Shown here piece after piece: positions 27,465 to 41,020 of a stretch of 64,000 nucleotides of DNA. The notes under the pieces are model-generated. The model was not told where the DNA came from. It was given only the letters and a program-made list of their open reading frames with translations, and did not search any database. Location: NCBI RefSeq assembly GCF_017163705.1, contig NZ_JAFIWB010000028.1, forward strand, positions 17,457 to 81,456, read 5' to 3'. Origin of the DNA: Xanthomonas bonasiae. GTDB taxonomy: Bacteria; Pseudomonadota; Gammaproteobacteria; Xanthomonadales; Xanthomonadaceae. The first letter of the stretch is position 1; every line of letters begins with the position of its first letter. Position numbers and translations under genes: made by a program.

Positions 27465-28616
27465 TCACTCCGTCGTTGCCGCAGCGGCGGCGGGCACTGG
27501 CGCGGGCACCGCAGCGGCAGTGCCGTCTGCAAACAGCAGGCTCAGTTGCTGCATGCGGCGATCGCGCCATATCTGCGCCGGCACCGGAATACCTGCGCGT
27601 AGCCCAGCCACCAGGGGCCGCACGTCCTGAGGGGCGCCGACAGGCCGGCCGTCGATCTCCAGCAACACGTCCATCGGTTTGATCCCGGCGTGCATGGCGA
27701 CGCTGCCATCGATCACCTTCACGATCCATGCGCCGCGCGCGGCAGGCAGTCCGGTGGCCTGCGCCACTTCCGCGGTGACCGGCGCGATACCCACTCCCAG
27801 CGCTCTGGGTGCCGCCGCCGCAGCGGCCACGATCTGCGTTGCGGACGGCGAGGTCGGCGAAGCAGCAACCGCGGCGGGCGTCCGCCCGCTAGGCATCCAC
27901 GCCACTTCGGTGAACTTGGTGTTGAACCCGCCGAACAGCCTGCGATAGTCGCGACTGGCCTTGCCTGCTTCGCCCTGGGTGTCGTACGCGGTGCAGGTGG
28001 TGCCTTCGTCCGGCAGGCCATGCGCGCGCACGGTCTGCTTGAATTCCTCGGCGTACGCCGCACTCTGCGTGTAGACCGCCATCGGATCGGCGCCGGTGGG
28101 CATGACGAAGACCTGGCTGGCGACCGTGCGCGCCAGGTCGCTGCGATCGGGAATATCGACCTGGGTCGCGTAGCAGTAGAAATAGCGCATCGTCTGCGCA
28201 GGCGCCTTGGCCGTGGCATCCCACGGCGGCGGCGTCCAGTCCACGTCGCGCCAGCTGCCCACCTTCATCAGGAACAGGCGTTTGCTCCATATGGCGCGCT
28301 GCTGCTCGCGCTGCGCCAGCGCGTCCTCGCGCCCGGGACCGAGCGCGCATTCCTTGGTTCCGGCCCCGCCCAGGCTGCCCACATGCTGCAGGAAATCGCT
28401 GGCCAGCTCGTTGCTGCGTCGCAGCCAGCCGGTGGCGTCGTCTTGATAGGACACCTCGACGACCGGCGAGGCCCAGACCTTGGCCGGCACCCCGCCGGTG
28501 TCGGTCACGCTGCAGAAGGCGAACGCGCTGCGGATCGGCGCAGGCGCTTGCGCCAGGCCCGCGACGGGCGCCAGCGCGGCGCAAAAAATAGACAAATGCA
28601 GTGCATTGCGCAGCAT
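27465..28616 (-). CDS. Exported protein with C-terminal PDZ-like domain
   Basis: A 383-residue protein with signal peptide [22 protein letters not shown]. The central part (residues 30-250, with [17 protein letters not shown] and [15 protein letters not shown]) is not a family I know. The C-terminus is PDZ-like from about 290: [20 protein letters not shown] then [23 protein letters not shown] modules bind peptide ends, so an adaptor or protease-partner role in the periplasm is possible. AGGGGG precedes the ATG. It converges on metE and diverges from the secreted hydrolase at 28876. Confidence 0.7.
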   Translation of the reverse strand: MLRNALHLSIFCAALAPVAGLAQAPAPIRSAFAFCSVTDTGGVPAKVWASPVVEVSYQDDATGWLRRSNELASDFLQHVGSLGGAGTKECALGPGREDALAQREQQRAIWSKRLFLMKVGSWRDVDWTPPPWDATAKAPAQTMRYFYCYATQVDIPDRSDLARTVASQVFVMPTGADPMAVYTQSAAYAEEFKQTVRAHGLPDEGTTCTAYDTQGEAGKASRDYRRLFGGFNTKFTEVAWMPSGRTPAAVAASPTSPSATQIVAAAAAAPRALGVGIAPVTAEVAQATGLPAARGAWIVKVIDGSVAMHAGIKPMDVLLEIDGRPVGAPQDVRPLVAGLRAGIPVPAQIWRDRRMQQLSLLFADGTAAAVPAPVPAAAAATTE

Positions 28617-28875
28617 CCGGACATCCCCCTGGCTGTTCCAGCATCCCCGCCGGCACCGTGGTGCCGCCCCAGCGCAGACACTAGACCATCCGCCGCGTCT
28701 GCACCACAACGCAACGCGCGCGGCGGTGCTGCAGCGCATCGTGGAACTGTCATCGTGGCGGGGTATAACGCAGTCACGTCGCGGCGAGGGGGCGCTGCAT
28801 CCGCTGCGCAGGCGTGCGATCGCAATCGCGATCGGCGCACTGTCCGGCTTCGCACTGTTCAAGGAGAGAGCCGCC

Positions 28876-30840
28876 ATGTCGACGCTACCGACGTTGTCCC
28901 TGCTGTCCACGCTGCTGCTGTCGCCCATGCTCGCGCATGCGGCCGAGCTGGTTCCCAAACAATTGGCCGGTCCTCCCGAGGAATTCGCGCAGATGCGCGC
29001 GCCGGCGCCGGCCGAGGCCGCGATCCTGTCCAAGAGCGCGTTGCTGCCGGTGGAATTCGCTTCCGCACGCAGCGGCGAGGCGGCGCAATGGCAGGCGACG
29101 CTGCCGGTGGAAAACGGCAAGCTGCGCTTCGTGCTGCTGTCCGGCACGCACGACTGGCAACCGCAGTTGCACGCGCCCGGCGCGGCGAACGCTCGCGCCA
29201 GCGCCGCCGCCATCGTGCCGAACGCCGTCGCCACCCGCCTGGGCAGCGGCGACACCGCGCTGCCGGGGCGCGAGTACCGCGTGGACAGCGCCGCCAACGG
29301 CAGCTGGACCCTGACCCTGCGCGCCGACGGCGGCGCCGCGCAACGCGGCTACCTGTTGATGGAAGGCGATGCGCGCACCCAGCTGGCGTCCTATCCCAGC
29401 GACCGCCGGCAGCTGCACAGCGGGCAGCGCATCGGCCTGACCGCGATGCTCGGCGGCAGCGACAACCACGGCGCCACCACGCTCGGCGCCACTACCGGGC
29501 ACATCCGCGATGCGCAGCTGCGCGTGACTGCGCCCGACGGCACGGTGACGCAGTGGCCGATGGCCGACGACGGCCGCCATGGCGACGGCGCCGCCGGCGA
29601 CGGCGTCTATGCCGGCGATTTCCCGGCAAAGGCGCCAGGCAGCTATCTCGCGCAGGTGGTGGTGCACGGCGAGGACGCGGCCGGCCAGGCCTTCGTGCGC
29701 ACCTCCGAACACGTGCTGCCGGTGCTCGACACCAGCTTGCGCATCGCCGCCGACGCGGTGAGCGCCAGCGCACAGGACGGCACCCGCCTGGCGCTGCCGA
29801 TCCCGGTCAGCGCCAGCGGCCAGGCGCCGGCGCATTACCGCGTGCTCGGCGAACTGTGGGGCACCGGCCGCGACGGCAGCGCGGTGCCGGTGGCCTGGCT
29901 CGGCGGCATGCTCGCGCCGCAGAACGGGCGCCTGCCGCTGAGCGTGGACGAACGCTGGATCGTGCGTGCCGGCGCGCGCGCGCCGTTCACGCTGCGCAAC
30001 CTGCGTATCGAGGACCCGGACCATTTCGTGCCGCTAGCCACCCGCGACACGCTGGCACTGACCCTGCCGGCGCTGCGCCGCAGCAGCGTGGCGCGCGGCG
30101 GCGCGATCGACGCCAGCATGCGCATGGGCGAGCGCCCGGCGACGCTGCAGCGCGCGGCGACCGATGCGCAAGCGCAGGCGACCGGCAAGCGCCTGGTGCT
30201 GGTGCATGGCTATTGCTCCGGCGGGGTGTGGCCGGCGGCGCAGTTCAGCAACGCCTCGACCTTCCTGGACGCCAACCAGAACCGCGGCAACGACCAGTTC
30301 GCGCAATTGCTGGGGCAGTTCGGCAGCCAGTGGAATTCGTTCGGCACGGTGGCGCACAGCCAGGGCGGCATGGCCGCGCTGCACCTGTACAGCTACTACT
30401 GGAGCGGGCTGGACAATGCCAGCGGCGGGCGCGTCATGCAGTCGGTGGGCACGCCCTACCAGGGCACCAACCTGTCCGGCATCCTGGCCACGGTGGGGTC
30501 GTGGTTCGGCGTGGGCTGCGGCAGCAACAGCGACCTGACCTACGACGGCGCCAAGGCCTGGCTGGCCGGCATCCCGACCTCGGCGCGGGCGCTGGTCAAC
30601 TACTACACCACCTCCTTCGCCAAGACCAACTGGTACACCAACGACTACTGCAACGCGGCCTCGGACCTGGTGCTGGACGACCCGGAGGACGGCGTGGTCG
30701 AGCAGGTCAACGCGCAGCTGCCGGGCGGGGTCAACCGCGGCCACACCACCGGCCAGTGCCACACCACCGGCATGCGCGATCCGGCGCAATACCTGGACGC
30801 CAGCCGCAACGCGACGATGAACGCCAACGCGGCGCGGTGA
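28876..30840 (+). CDS. Large secreted alpha/beta hydrolase with N-terminal beta domains
   Basis: A 654-residue exported protein: signal peptide ending MLAHA, an N-terminal beta-rich region (residues 60-180), an Ig-like region near 180-280 with GDGAAGDGVYAGDFPAKAPG (as seen in choice-of-anchor X type proteins), and a C-terminal lipase-like domain from about 435. That domain has LVLVHGYCSGGVWP (oxyanion region) and VAHSQGGMAALH, where the nucleophile elbow is A-H-S-Q-G instead of G-x-S-x-G. Several C-terminal cysteines (GVGCGSNSD, NDYCNAAS, TGQCHTTG) suggest disulfides. AAGGAGAG precedes the start. Relatives are sometimes annotated as conditioned medium factor. Confidence 0.75.
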   Translation: MSTLPTLSLLSTLLLSPMLAHAAELVPKQLAGPPEEFAQMRAPAPAEAAILSKSALLPVEFASARSGEAAQWQATLPVENGKLRFVLLSGTHDWQPQLHAPGAANARASAAAIVPNAVATRLGSGDTALPGREYRVDSAANGSWTLTLRADGGAAQRGYLLMEGDARTQLASYPSDRRQLHSGQRIGLTAMLGGSDNHGATTLGATTGHIRDAQLRVTAPDGTVTQWPMADDGRHGDGAAGDGVYAGDFPAKAPGSYLAQVVVHGEDAAGQAFVRTSEHVLPVLDTSLRIAADAVSASAQDGTRLALPIPVSASGQAPAHYRVLGELWGTGRDGSAVPVAWLGGMLAPQNGRLPLSVDERWIVRAGARAPFTLRNLRIEDPDHFVPLATRDTLALTLPALRRSSVARGGAIDASMRMGERPATLQRAATDAQAQATGKRLVLVHGYCSGGVWPAAQFSNASTFLDANQNRGNDQFAQLLGQFGSQWNSFGTVAHSQGGMAALHLYSYYWSGLDNASGGRVMQSVGTPYQGTNLSGILATVGSWFGVGCGSNSDLTYDGAKAWLAGIPTSARALVNYYTTSFAKTNWYTNDYCNAASDLVLDDPEDGVVEQVNAQLPGGVNRGHTTGQCHTTGMRDPAQYLDASRNATMNANAAR

Positions 30841-30867
30841 GGGGCCGGGATTGGGATTGGGGATTGG
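30841..30867 (+). repeat. G-run repeat, single arm
   Basis: It follows the hydrolase stop codon directly. Four G-tracts separated by CC or ATT (GGGG, GGG, GGG, GGGG) give a textbook quadruplex-capable motif on the coding strand. Confidence 0.7.
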
Positions 30868-30926
30868 CAAAAGCGGCTGCACCGGGCCTGTAGGCTCGGT
30901 GCAGTTTCGATCCGAATGCCGCTTTT

Positions 30927-30998
30927 TGTAGGAGCGGCTTCAGCCGCGACAGGCGGCACTACCGGTAACGCCCGTCGCGGCTGAAGCCGCTCCTACAG
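30927..30998. repeat. REP hairpin
   Basis: Near-perfect palindrome of the GTAGGAGCGGCTTCAGCC type with loop GGCGGCACTACCGGTAACGC. It lies between the convergent hydrolase and the end of the efflux operon, where it could protect either transcript end. Confidence 0.88.
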
Positions 30999-31012
30999 GC
31001 ATCGGGGAGGCG

Positions 31013-32460
31013 CTAACGCCCTGCCTCCGCCACAGGCATGCCGCTCTGCGCGTCGGCACCGCCGCCGAGCACCTTGTACAGGGTCACGCGGTTGCTGGCC
31101 TCGGTCAGGCGCAGGGTGATCAGGTCCTGCTGCGCGGAGTACAGCGAGCGCTGCGAGTCCAGAGCGTCCAGGTAGCTGTCCACGCCGTTGCGATAGCTTG
31201 CGTCGGCCAGGGTGTAGCTGCGCTGGGTGACATCCACCAGCGCGCGCTGCGCGTCCATGCGTTCGTCCAGTTGCGCACGCGTGGCCAGCGCATCGGCCAC
31301 TTCGCTGAAGGCGGTCTGGATGGCCTGCTCGTACTCGGCGACATTGACGTCGCGGGTGATCTTGGATTCGTCCAACTCGGCCTTGAGCGCGCCGGCACGG
31401 AAGATCGGTACGCTGATGCTGGGCACGAACGACCAGGTGCGGTTGCCGGCGTCGAACAGGCTGGACAGCGCGGTGCTGCTGCGCCCGGTGGAGGCGGTCA
31501 GCGAGATGGTCGGGAAGAACGCCGCGCGCGCCGCGCCGATGTCGGCATTGGCCGATTTCAGCGTGTGCTCGGCGTACAGCACGTCCGGGCGCTGCAGCAG
31601 CACGCGCGACGGCAGCGGCGACGGCAGCGGCGCCAGCGCCACGCCGCTTTCCAGTGCGGTCGCCTGCGGCAACGTATCCGCCGTCACCGGCGCGCCGACC
31701 ACCAGGTCCAGCGCATTGCGCGAGGTGGCCAACTGCGTGGTGTAGCTGGCCACGTCGGCACGCGCGCTCTCCACGCTGGTCTGCACCTGCGCCAGATCCA
31801 GCCCGGAGGCAATGCCTTCCTGATGCCGCGCCTCGGTGAGCTTCAGGGTCTGCCGCTGGCTGTCCAGGGTCTGCTGCGCCAGCGCCAGCCGCTGCTGGTC
31901 GGCGGCCACGGTCAGCCAGTCGGCGGCGACTTCGGCGACCAGGCTCATGCGCGTGCTGCGCTGGGTCTGCGCCGTGGCCAGATAGGTTTCCAGCGCCTCG
32001 TTCTTCAGGCTGCGGATGCGCCCGAACAGGTCCAGCTCCCAGCTGCTGATGCCGACGTCGGCCGCGTAGGTGCGGCCCACTTCGGAGCGTCCGCTGCTGC
32101 TGGTGGACGCACTGCTGCGCGAGGCGCTCTGGCTGCCGCTGAGGTCCACCGACGGGAACAGATCGGCCCGCTGGATGCGGTACTGCGCGCGCGCCTTGTC
32201 GATGTTGAGCACGGCCACGCGCAGGTCGCGGTTGTTGTCCAGCGCCTGCGCGATCACCTGCTGCAGGCGCGGGTCCAGGAACACCTGGCGCCAGTCCAGC
32301 GTGGCCACATCGGCGGCATCGCCGCTACCGGTGCCGCTGTCGGCGAAGGTGGCCGGCACCGGCGCGTCGGGACGGGCGTAGCTCGGCGCCATGCTGGCGC
32401 AGCCGGCGAGGACACCGGCGCAGGCCAGGGCCAGCGCGGTACGGATCAGGGACACTCGGA

Positions 32461-32464
<4 letters not shown>
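31013..32464 (-). CDS. smeC: RND efflux outer-membrane factor (NodT/OprM family)
   Basis: A 483-residue TolC-type channel lipoprotein. The signal ends in lipobox L-A-G-C (GVLAGCASMAPSY), then comes the two-repeat helical/barrel OEP structure (DNNRDLRVAVLNIDKARAQY; LLQRPDVLYAEHTLKSANAD; RAAFFPTISLTASTG). It is the last gene of the operon: its GTG start at 32464 overlaps the stop of the pump gene by 4 bp (GTGA), so translation is coupled. The name smeC is based on gene order and the divergent two-component system. Confidence 0.88.
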
Positions 32465-35607
<3,143 letters not shown>

Positions 35608-35616
35608 GGCGGTTCC

Positions 35617-36828
35617 TCAGTCGGCCTTCGGCGCGGCCGCGGCGCCCTGCGTGGCCGCGGGTGCGGTGGTGGCCGCATCGGTCGCGGTTACTTCCACCGC
35701 CTTGACCTGGGCGCCGACCGAAACCTTCTGCACGCCCTGCACGATGACCTTGTCGCCCACCTTCAGCCCGTCGCGCACCACCCACTTGTCGCCGATCGCA
35801 TCGCCGGTGGTCAGCACCCGCTGCGCGACCTTGTTGTCGCTGCCGACCACCAGTGCCACCGCCTCGCCCTTGCTGTTGCGGCTGATCGCCTGCTGCGCCA
35901 CCAGGATGGCCTGCTCGTCCACCGCCATCGACAGCACCGCCTTGACGTACATGCCCGGCAGCAACAGACGATCGGGATTGGGCACCACCGCACGCAGCTT
36001 GACCGTGCCGGTGGCGGTATCGACCGCGGCATCCACCACTTCCAGCGTGCCGCTGCGCGCGTAGGTGCTGCCGTCCTCCAGCTGCAGCTTCACTTCGGCC
36101 TTGCCGTCCACCGCCTTGAGCTGGCCGGCGTCGAGCTGGCGGCGCAGCTGCAGCAGTTGCGCGCTGGACTGGGTCACGTCCACGTACATCGGATCGAGCT
36201 GGTTGATGGTGGCCAGCACGTCGCTCTGGCCGGCGCTGACCAGCGCGCCCGGCGTGTAGCTGGAGGTGCCGATGCGGCCGTCGATCGGCGCGGTAATGCG
36301 GGTGTAGTCGAGATTGATCCGCGCGGTCTGCAGCGAGGCCTTGGCCGCGACCACCGCCGCCTCGTTCGAGCGCAGCGTGGCCACCGCGTCGTCGCCGTCC
36401 TGCTTGCTGACCGCGTCCAGCGCGACCAGGGTCTGGTAGCGCTGCGCCTTCGGCCTGGCCGACAGCACCGCCGCCTCGGCCTGGGCCAGGTCGCCCTTGG
36501 CGGTGTCGTACGCCGCCTGGTAGCTGGCCGGATCGATCTCGTACAGCACCTGCCCGGCCTTGACGTCCTGGCCCTCGGTGAACAGGCGCTTGCGCAGGAT
36601 GCCGCCGACCTGCGGGCGCACGTCCGAGGTCATGTAGGCCACGGTGCGGCCGGACAGGGTCTGGTCCAGCGCCAGCCGCTGCGCCTTCACCGTCTGCACG
36701 CCGACCTGCGCCTGCGGCATCTGCGGCGGCTGCTTGGAGGAACACGCGGCCACTGCCGCGGCGATGGCCGCGGCCAGCAACCAGCGCGAGGACGAGACGG
36801 GGAAGCGACGGGCGACGACGGGCAGCAT
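35617..36828 (-). CDS. smeA: RND efflux periplasmic adaptor lipoprotein
   Basis: A 403-residue membrane fusion protein. Its lipobox is V-A-A-C ([11 protein letters not shown]), followed by the barrel-sandwich and hairpin regions: [20 protein letters not shown] near 75, [20 protein letters not shown], and [14 protein letters not shown] near 165, typical of AcrA/MexA. The Ala-rich tail is poorly ordered. First gene of a three-gene leftward operon, divergent from the sensor kinase gene across 160 bp that should hold both promoters. Confidence 0.9.
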   Translation of the reverse strand: MLPVVARRFPVSSSRWLLAAAIAAAVAACSSKQPPQMPQAQVGVQTVKAQRLALDQTLSGRTVAYMTSDVRPQVGGILRKRLFTEGQDVKAGQVLYEIDPASYQAAYDTAKGDLAQAEAAVLSARPKAQRYQTLVALDAVSKQDGDDAVATLRSNEAAVVAAKASLQTARINLDYTRITAPIDGRIGTSSYTPGALVSAGQSDVLATINQLDPMYVDVTQSSAQLLQLRRQLDAGQLKAVDGKAEVKLQLEDGSTYARSGTLEVVDAAVDTATGTVKLRAVVPNPDRLLLPGMYVKAVLSMAVDEQAILVAQQAISRNSKGEAVALVVGSDNKVAQRVLTTGDAIGDKWVVRDGLKVGDKVIVQGVQKVSVGAQVKAVEVTATDAATTAPAATQGAAAAPKAD

Positions 36829-36988
36829 GCGGCGAACTCACGGTTTATCCGAATGTGGCCACGCTACGGCGCGAATGTGCAGCAAATTTGGAGATTGCCG
36901 GCAGCGGCGCGGATTCGCTTGATTTCCCCTGCGGCGACGCGGCTAATACGCAACACCCCCCGTCGCCGCGTCCCGCATTGCCTCTCCG

Positions 36989-38368
36989 ATGAAACTGGGC
37001 ATCACCGCCAAGCTGTTCCTCGCCATCCTCGCCGCGTGCGTGGCGGTGCTGCTGGTCAATGGCATGGCCGTGCAGGTCTTCCTCAAGCGCCAGTTCCTGG
37101 ATTACCTCAACGAACAGGGCGTGGAGCGCATGCTGGAGACCTTGCCGCGGGTCAGGGCCGAGTACGCGCGGCATGGCAACTGGGACTTCGTGCGCGACAA
37201 TCCCGATGCCTGGTTCGTGCTGATGCGTCCGGAGCACGGCCCTGGCCTGCCGCGCCTGCCGCCGCCGGTGTCCGACCAGACCGGCGCGGTCTTCCGCTTC
37301 GCCGTGCTCGACCAGAACTACCGCTCGGTGATCGGCAATCCCGATGTCGGCCGCGACGACATCCTGCGTCCGATCGTGGTCGACGGCCGCACCGTCGGCT
37401 GGATGGCGATGCTGCCGTTCCAGAAGGTGCTGGCGGCCGAGGACGCGCGCTTCTACCAGGCGCAGCAACGCGCATGGTGGACGATCGGCAGCGCCTCGCT
37501 GCTGGTCGCCGCGCTGCTCGGCTGGCTGCTGTCGCGCGCCTTGCTGCGGCGCATGCGCGGCCTCACCGGCGCCACCCATCGCCTGGCTGCCGGCGATTAC
37601 GCCACCCGCATCGACACCGGCGCGCGCGACGAATTCGGCCAGCTGGCGCGCGACTTCAACCTGCTGGCGCAGGCGCTGGAACACAACGAACGCGCACGCC
37701 GCGAGTTCATGGCCGACATCTCGCACGAACTGCGCACGCCGCTGGCGGTGCTGCGCGCCGAACTGGAAGCGCTGCAGGACGGCATCCGGCCGATGACCCC
37801 GGCCTCGCTGGGCTCGCTGCACCAGCAGGTCGGCCAGCTCGGCAAGCTGATCGAAGACCTGTACGACGTCTCGCTCACCGACGTCGGCGCGCTCGCCTAC
37901 CGGCGCGCGCCGGTCGATCTGGCGCTGATCCTGGCCACGGTGCTGGCCGGCGTGCAGGCGCGCTTCGCCGCCGCGCCGTTGCAGTTGCAGGTGCAGATCG
38001 ACGCCGGCCCGCTGCAGGTGGACGGCGACGAGCGCCGGCTGCAGCAACTGCTCGGCAACCTGCTGGAGAACACGCTGCGCTATACCGATGCCGGCGGCAC
38101 GGTGCGGGTCAGCTGCGTGCGTCGCGACACGGTGCTGGAACTGGTGGTCGAGGACAGCGCGCCGGGCGTGGACGCGGACAAGCGCGAGCGCCTGTTCGAA
38201 CGCTTCTACCGCACCGAGGCCTCGCGCAACCGCGCCAGCGGCGGCAGCGGCCTGGGCCTGGCGATCTGCCGCAACATCGCCGAAGCGCACGGCGGCTCGA
38301 TCAACGCCGAGGCCTCCGCGCTCGGCGGCCTGCGCGTGGTGCTGCGCCTGCCGGCGCTGCCGGCATGA
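36989..38368 (+). CDS. smeS: Sensor histidine kinase, BaeS/SmeS-like
   Basis: A 459-residue kinase: TM1 at 11-31, a periplasmic domain of about 130 residues, TM2 near 170-187, HAMP ([20 protein letters not shown]), H-box [19 protein letters not shown] near residue 243, N-box [14 protein letters not shown], and a [10 protein letters not shown]-box. BaeS-type sensors respond to envelope stress and induce RND pumps. Its stop overlaps the regulator ATG (ATGA). The placement, divergent from an RND operon, matches smeRS-smeABC of Stenotrophomonas maltophilia. Confidence 0.88.
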   Translation: MKLGITAKLFLAILAACVAVLLVNGMAVQVFLKRQFLDYLNEQGVERMLETLPRVRAEYARHGNWDFVRDNPDAWFVLMRPEHGPGLPRLPPPVSDQTGAVFRFAVLDQNYRSVIGNPDVGRDDILRPIVVDGRTVGWMAMLPFQKVLAAEDARFYQAQQRAWWTIGSASLLVAALLGWLLSRALLRRMRGLTGATHRLAAGDYATRIDTGARDEFGQLARDFNLLAQALEHNERARREFMADISHELRTPLAVLRAELEALQDGIRPMTPASLGSLHQQVGQLGKLIEDLYDVSLTDVGALAYRRAPVDLALILATVLAGVQARFAAAPLQLQVQIDAGPLQVDGDERRLQQLLGNLLENTLRYTDAGGTVRVSCVRRDTVLELVVEDSAPGVDADKRERLFERFYRTEASRNRASGGSGLGLAICRNIAEAHGGSINAEASALGGLRVVLRLPALPA

Positions 38369-39048
38369 ACGGCCTGGATCCGATCGGCCACATCCTGATC
38401 GTCGAAGACGAACCGCGCCTGGCCGCGGTGATGCGCGAATACCTGCATGCGGCCGGCTATTCGCACGACTGGATCGCCGATGGCGCGCAGGCGCTGGGCG
38501 CGTTCCGCGCGCAGAAGCCGGACCTGGTGCTGCTGGACCTGATGCTGCCCAACCGCGACGGCCTGGAAATCTGCCGCGACCTGCGCAAGGAAAGCGCGGT
38601 GCCGGTGATCATGGTCACCGCGCGCGTGGAGGAGATCGACCGCCTGCTCGGCCTGGAGATCGGCGCCGACGACTACATCTGCAAGCCGTTCAGTCCGCGC
38701 GAGGTGGTGGCGCGGGTGCAGGCGGTGCTGCGCCGCCATCGCCACGATCCCAACGACGCCGCAGCGCCGGGCCTGCGCATCGACGAAGACGCCTGCCGCG
38801 CCAGCGTGCATGGCCGCGACCTGGACCTGACCCAGGTGGAGTTCCGCCTGCTGCGCACCCTGGCCACCGCCCCGGGCCGGGTGTATTCGCGCGAACAGCT
38901 GATGGACCGGCTGTATGCCGACCACCGCATCGTCACCGACCGCACCGTGGACAGCCACGTCAAGAACCTGCGCCGCAAGCTCGCCGACGTCGGCGGCGAA
39001 GAGTGGGTGCGCTCGGTGTATGGGGCGGGGTATCGGTTTGAGCCGTGA
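38365..39048 (+). CDS. smeR: Response regulator, BaeR/SmeR-like (OmpR family)
   Basis: A 227-residue regulator. The receiver has [17 protein letters not shown], phosphoacceptor [13 protein letters not shown] near residue 56-60, and [14 protein letters not shown] with the switch lysine. The winged helix has [19 protein letters not shown] and ends in [11 protein letters not shown]. It is coupled to the kinase gene by a 4-bp overlap and is expected to bind the 160-bp intergenic region driving the efflux operon. Confidence 0.9.
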   Translation: MNGLDPIGHILIVEDEPRLAAVMREYLHAAGYSHDWIADGAQALGAFRAQKPDLVLLDLMLPNRDGLEICRDLRKESAVPVIMVTARVEEIDRLLGLEIGADDYICKPFSPREVVARVQAVLRRHRHDPNDAAAPGLRIDEDACRASVHGRDLDLTQVEFRLLRTLATAPGRVYSREQLMDRLYADHRIVTDRTVDSHVKNLRRKLADVGGEEWVRSVYGAGYRFEP

Positions 39049-39156
39049 TTCGGGATTGGGGATTGGGGATTCGCAAGAGCCGGCAGCGCCACGGCTGAAA
39101 CGGTAGTCCGTCAAGCCGCTTTTCCCAATCCCGAATCACCAATCCCCAATCCCGGC
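39049..39156. repeat. G-run inverted repeat
   Basis: Left arm CGGGATTGGGGATTGGGG at 39055-39072 and right arm CCCAATCCCGAATCACC plus AATCCCCAATCCCGG at 39125-39154, with a roughly 50-base spacer. It starts at the stop codon of the regulator gene and ends next to the purU stop, so it separates two convergent transcripts. Confidence 0.8.
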
Positions 39157-39157
39157 C

Positions 39158-40009
39158 TCACCGAAACACCACCGTCCGATGCCCGTTGAGCAGAATGCGA
39201 TGCTCGACATGGCGGCGCACCGCGCGGGCCAGCACCTGCGACTCGGTGTCGCTGCCCAGGCGCACCAGGTCGCGCGGGGTCATCGCGTGGTCCACGCGGG
39301 CCACGTCCTGTTCGATGATCGGGCCTTCGTCGAGATCGCCGGTGACGTAGTGCGCGGTGGCGCCGATGATCTTGACCCCGCGCGCGTGCGCCTGGTGGTA
39401 CGGCTGCGCGCCCTTGAAGCTGGGCAGGAAGCTGTGGTGGATGTTGATCGCGCGCCCGGCCAGCGCGGCGCACAGCGTCGGCGACAGGATCTGCATGTAG
39501 CGCGCCAGCACCACCAGGTCGATGCGCTCGCGCTCCACCAGCGCCAGCAGCTGCGCTTCCTGTTCGGCGCGGTTGTCGGCGCCGACCGGCAGGTGGTGGA
39601 ACGGCACGTCGTAGGAGCGCGCCAGCGTGGCGAAATCACTGTGATTGGACGCCACCGCGGCGATGTCCACGCGCAGCTGCCGGCTGTGCGCGCGAAACAG
39701 CAGATCGTTGAGGCAGTGGCCCTGCTTGCTGACCAGCACCAGCAGGCGCGCGCGGCGCCGCGCATCGTGCAGCTGCCAGTCCATCGCGTAGTCGGCGGCG
39801 AGCGGCGCCAGCTGCACTTTCACCGCAGCGACGATGCCGTCGGCGGGCACGTCGAAATGCACGCGCAGGAAGAAGCGACCGCTCTCCTCGTCGCCGAACT
39901 GCTGTGCGTCGAGGATATTGCAGCCGTGCTCGAACAGCAGGCCACTGACGCGGTAGACGATGCCGGTACGGTCCGGGCAGGACAGGGTCAGGATGTAGTC
40001 GGGGCGCAT
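39158..40009 (-). CDS. purU: Formyltetrahydrofolate deformylase
   Basis: A 283-residue PurU that hydrolyses 10-formyl-THF to THF and formate, balancing one-carbon pools and supplying formate for PurT. It has an N-terminal ACT domain (LTLSCPDRTGIVYRVSGLLF, about residues 5-85) and a C-terminal formyltransferase fold with NHSDF, the catalytic region INIHHSFLPSFKGA near 210 and TGDLDEGPIIEQD. The start MRPDYIL at 40009 gives the family length; an in-frame extension to 40072 has no homology character. Confidence 0.93.
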   Translation of the reverse strand: MRPDYILTLSCPDRTGIVYRVSGLLFEHGCNILDAQQFGDEESGRFFLRVHFDVPADGIVAAVKVQLAPLAADYAMDWQLHDARRRARLLVLVSKQGHCLNDLLFRAHSRQLRVDIAAVASNHSDFATLARSYDVPFHHLPVGADNRAEQEAQLLALVERERIDLVVLARYMQILSPTLCAALAGRAINIHHSFLPSFKGAQPYHQAHARGVKIIGATAHYVTGDLDEGPIIEQDVARVDHAMTPRDLVRLGSDTESQVLARAVRRHVEHRILLNGHRTVVFR

Positions 40010-40091
40010 CCGCGCAATGATAGGGGAGAATTCGGGACTCGGGATGGTGGGCTGCGGATGCCGCAGCGACATTGCCGGGCGTCTTGCCGAA

Positions 40092-40382
40092 TGTAGGAGC
40101 GGCTTCAGCCGCGACGGGCTTTACCGATAGGTCCTGTCGCGGCTGAAGCCGCTCCTACAGGGGACTTGCGGCAGGCCAGCCGGGTGCACTGTGGGAGGGA
40201 CTTCAGTCCCGACGCTTTACCGCGAAGGAAAGCGCACCACTTCGCTCGTCGCGGCTGAAGCCGCTCCTACAGGGACTTGCGGCAGGCCAACCGAGTGCAT
40301 TGTGGGAGGGACTTCAGTCCCGACCCTTTACCGCGAAGGAAAGCGCACCGCTTCACTCGTCGCGGCTGAAGCCGCTCCTGCA
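40092..40382. repeat. REP cluster with a second tandem unit type
   Basis: It begins with a standard REP hairpin (40092-40160). After that a unit of about 112 bp is repeated twice: GCTCCTACAGGG, ACTTGCGGCAGGCC, GTGGGAGGGACTTCAGTCCC, GCGAAGGAAAGCGCACC, then CTCGTCGCGGCTGAAGCC. The palindromes match the 3648 array but the linkers differ. There is no gene between 40010 and 40438. Confidence 0.85.
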
Positions 40383-40438
40383 AGGTGCGGCATCCGCATG
40401 CTGGCGGCACACAGCCTCGCCTGCGCGCCAGGCCGCGC

Positions 40439-40879
40439 TCACTCCGGGCGCAGGCGCAGCGCCAGGCGCCGGTTGACCTTCTCCAGCCGCGCCAGCGAGT
40501 CTTCCACCGACATGCCGACCGCCTCGTGGGTGGTGATGTGCGCACGCAGATGCGCCGGGTCGTCCAGGTCGCCGCGCACCAGGAACACGTTCTCGCCCTG
40601 CTCCACTTCGCCCAGTTCGCGGCTCAGCACCACGTGATCGACCTGGTCGAAGCCGTACTCCTTGGCCAGCGGCAGCAGCCGCGCCACCATGCGCTCGCTG
40701 ATCGCGTCGGGCGCGCGGCCGCAGGCGGCGTCCAGCGCATGCACGCCTTCGCGGATCTGTGCGTACAGCAGGTGGTCGGGATGCTCCGGGTGCTCGGGGC
40801 CGAGCGTGGCCTCGCGTGCGACGGCGCGCGGCGGCTGGATGGGCGTCATGGCGCCGGTGTCGGACGAATTCGGGCTCAT
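40439..40879 (-). CDS. Stand-alone XVIPCD protein, probable type IV secretion substrate
   Basis: A 146-residue protein that is nearly all XVIPCD, the C-terminal signal recruiting Xanthomonadaceae T4SS effectors to VirD4. The domain begins HPEHPDHLLYAQIREGVHAL (about residue 29), continues RAPDAISERMVARLLPLA, and has the diagnostic FDQVDHVVLS, VFLVRGDLDDPAHLRAH and THEAVGMSVEDSLARLE. Normal effectors carry an N-terminal toxin such as a lipase, lysozyme or nuclease; here only about 28 unstructured residues precede the domain. AGGAGG five bases before the ATG at 40879 supports the start. No immunity gene or T4SS gene is adjacent. Function: secreted mini-effector, remnant, or decoy for VirD4. Confidence 0.8.
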   Translation of the reverse strand: MSPNSSDTGAMTPIQPPRAVAREATLGPEHPEHPDHLLYAQIREGVHALDAACGRAPDAISERMVARLLPLAKEYGFDQVDHVVLSRELGEVEQGENVFLVRGDLDDPAHLRAHITTHEAVGMSVEDSLARLEKVNRRLALRLRPE

Positions 40880-41020
40880 GGCATCCTCCTATGATGCGCT
40901 TGCAGGCCGCCGCACCTTAGCGGCAAGCACGCGGCCAGCTCAAGCGCGGCGACGCAGTCTGCACCAAACCGCGACAAGGCGACCTGAAGATGGCTGCCGC
41001 CGCGCCGCAGCCGCGAACGC

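Noticed and set aside
36989..39048. Very long open frames on the wrong strand or phase (for example 34729-39048 plus and 24621-27437 minus).
   Set aside because: They are by-products of high GC: Arg/Ala/Gly/His-rich translations with no domains, lying over well-supported genes in other frames.
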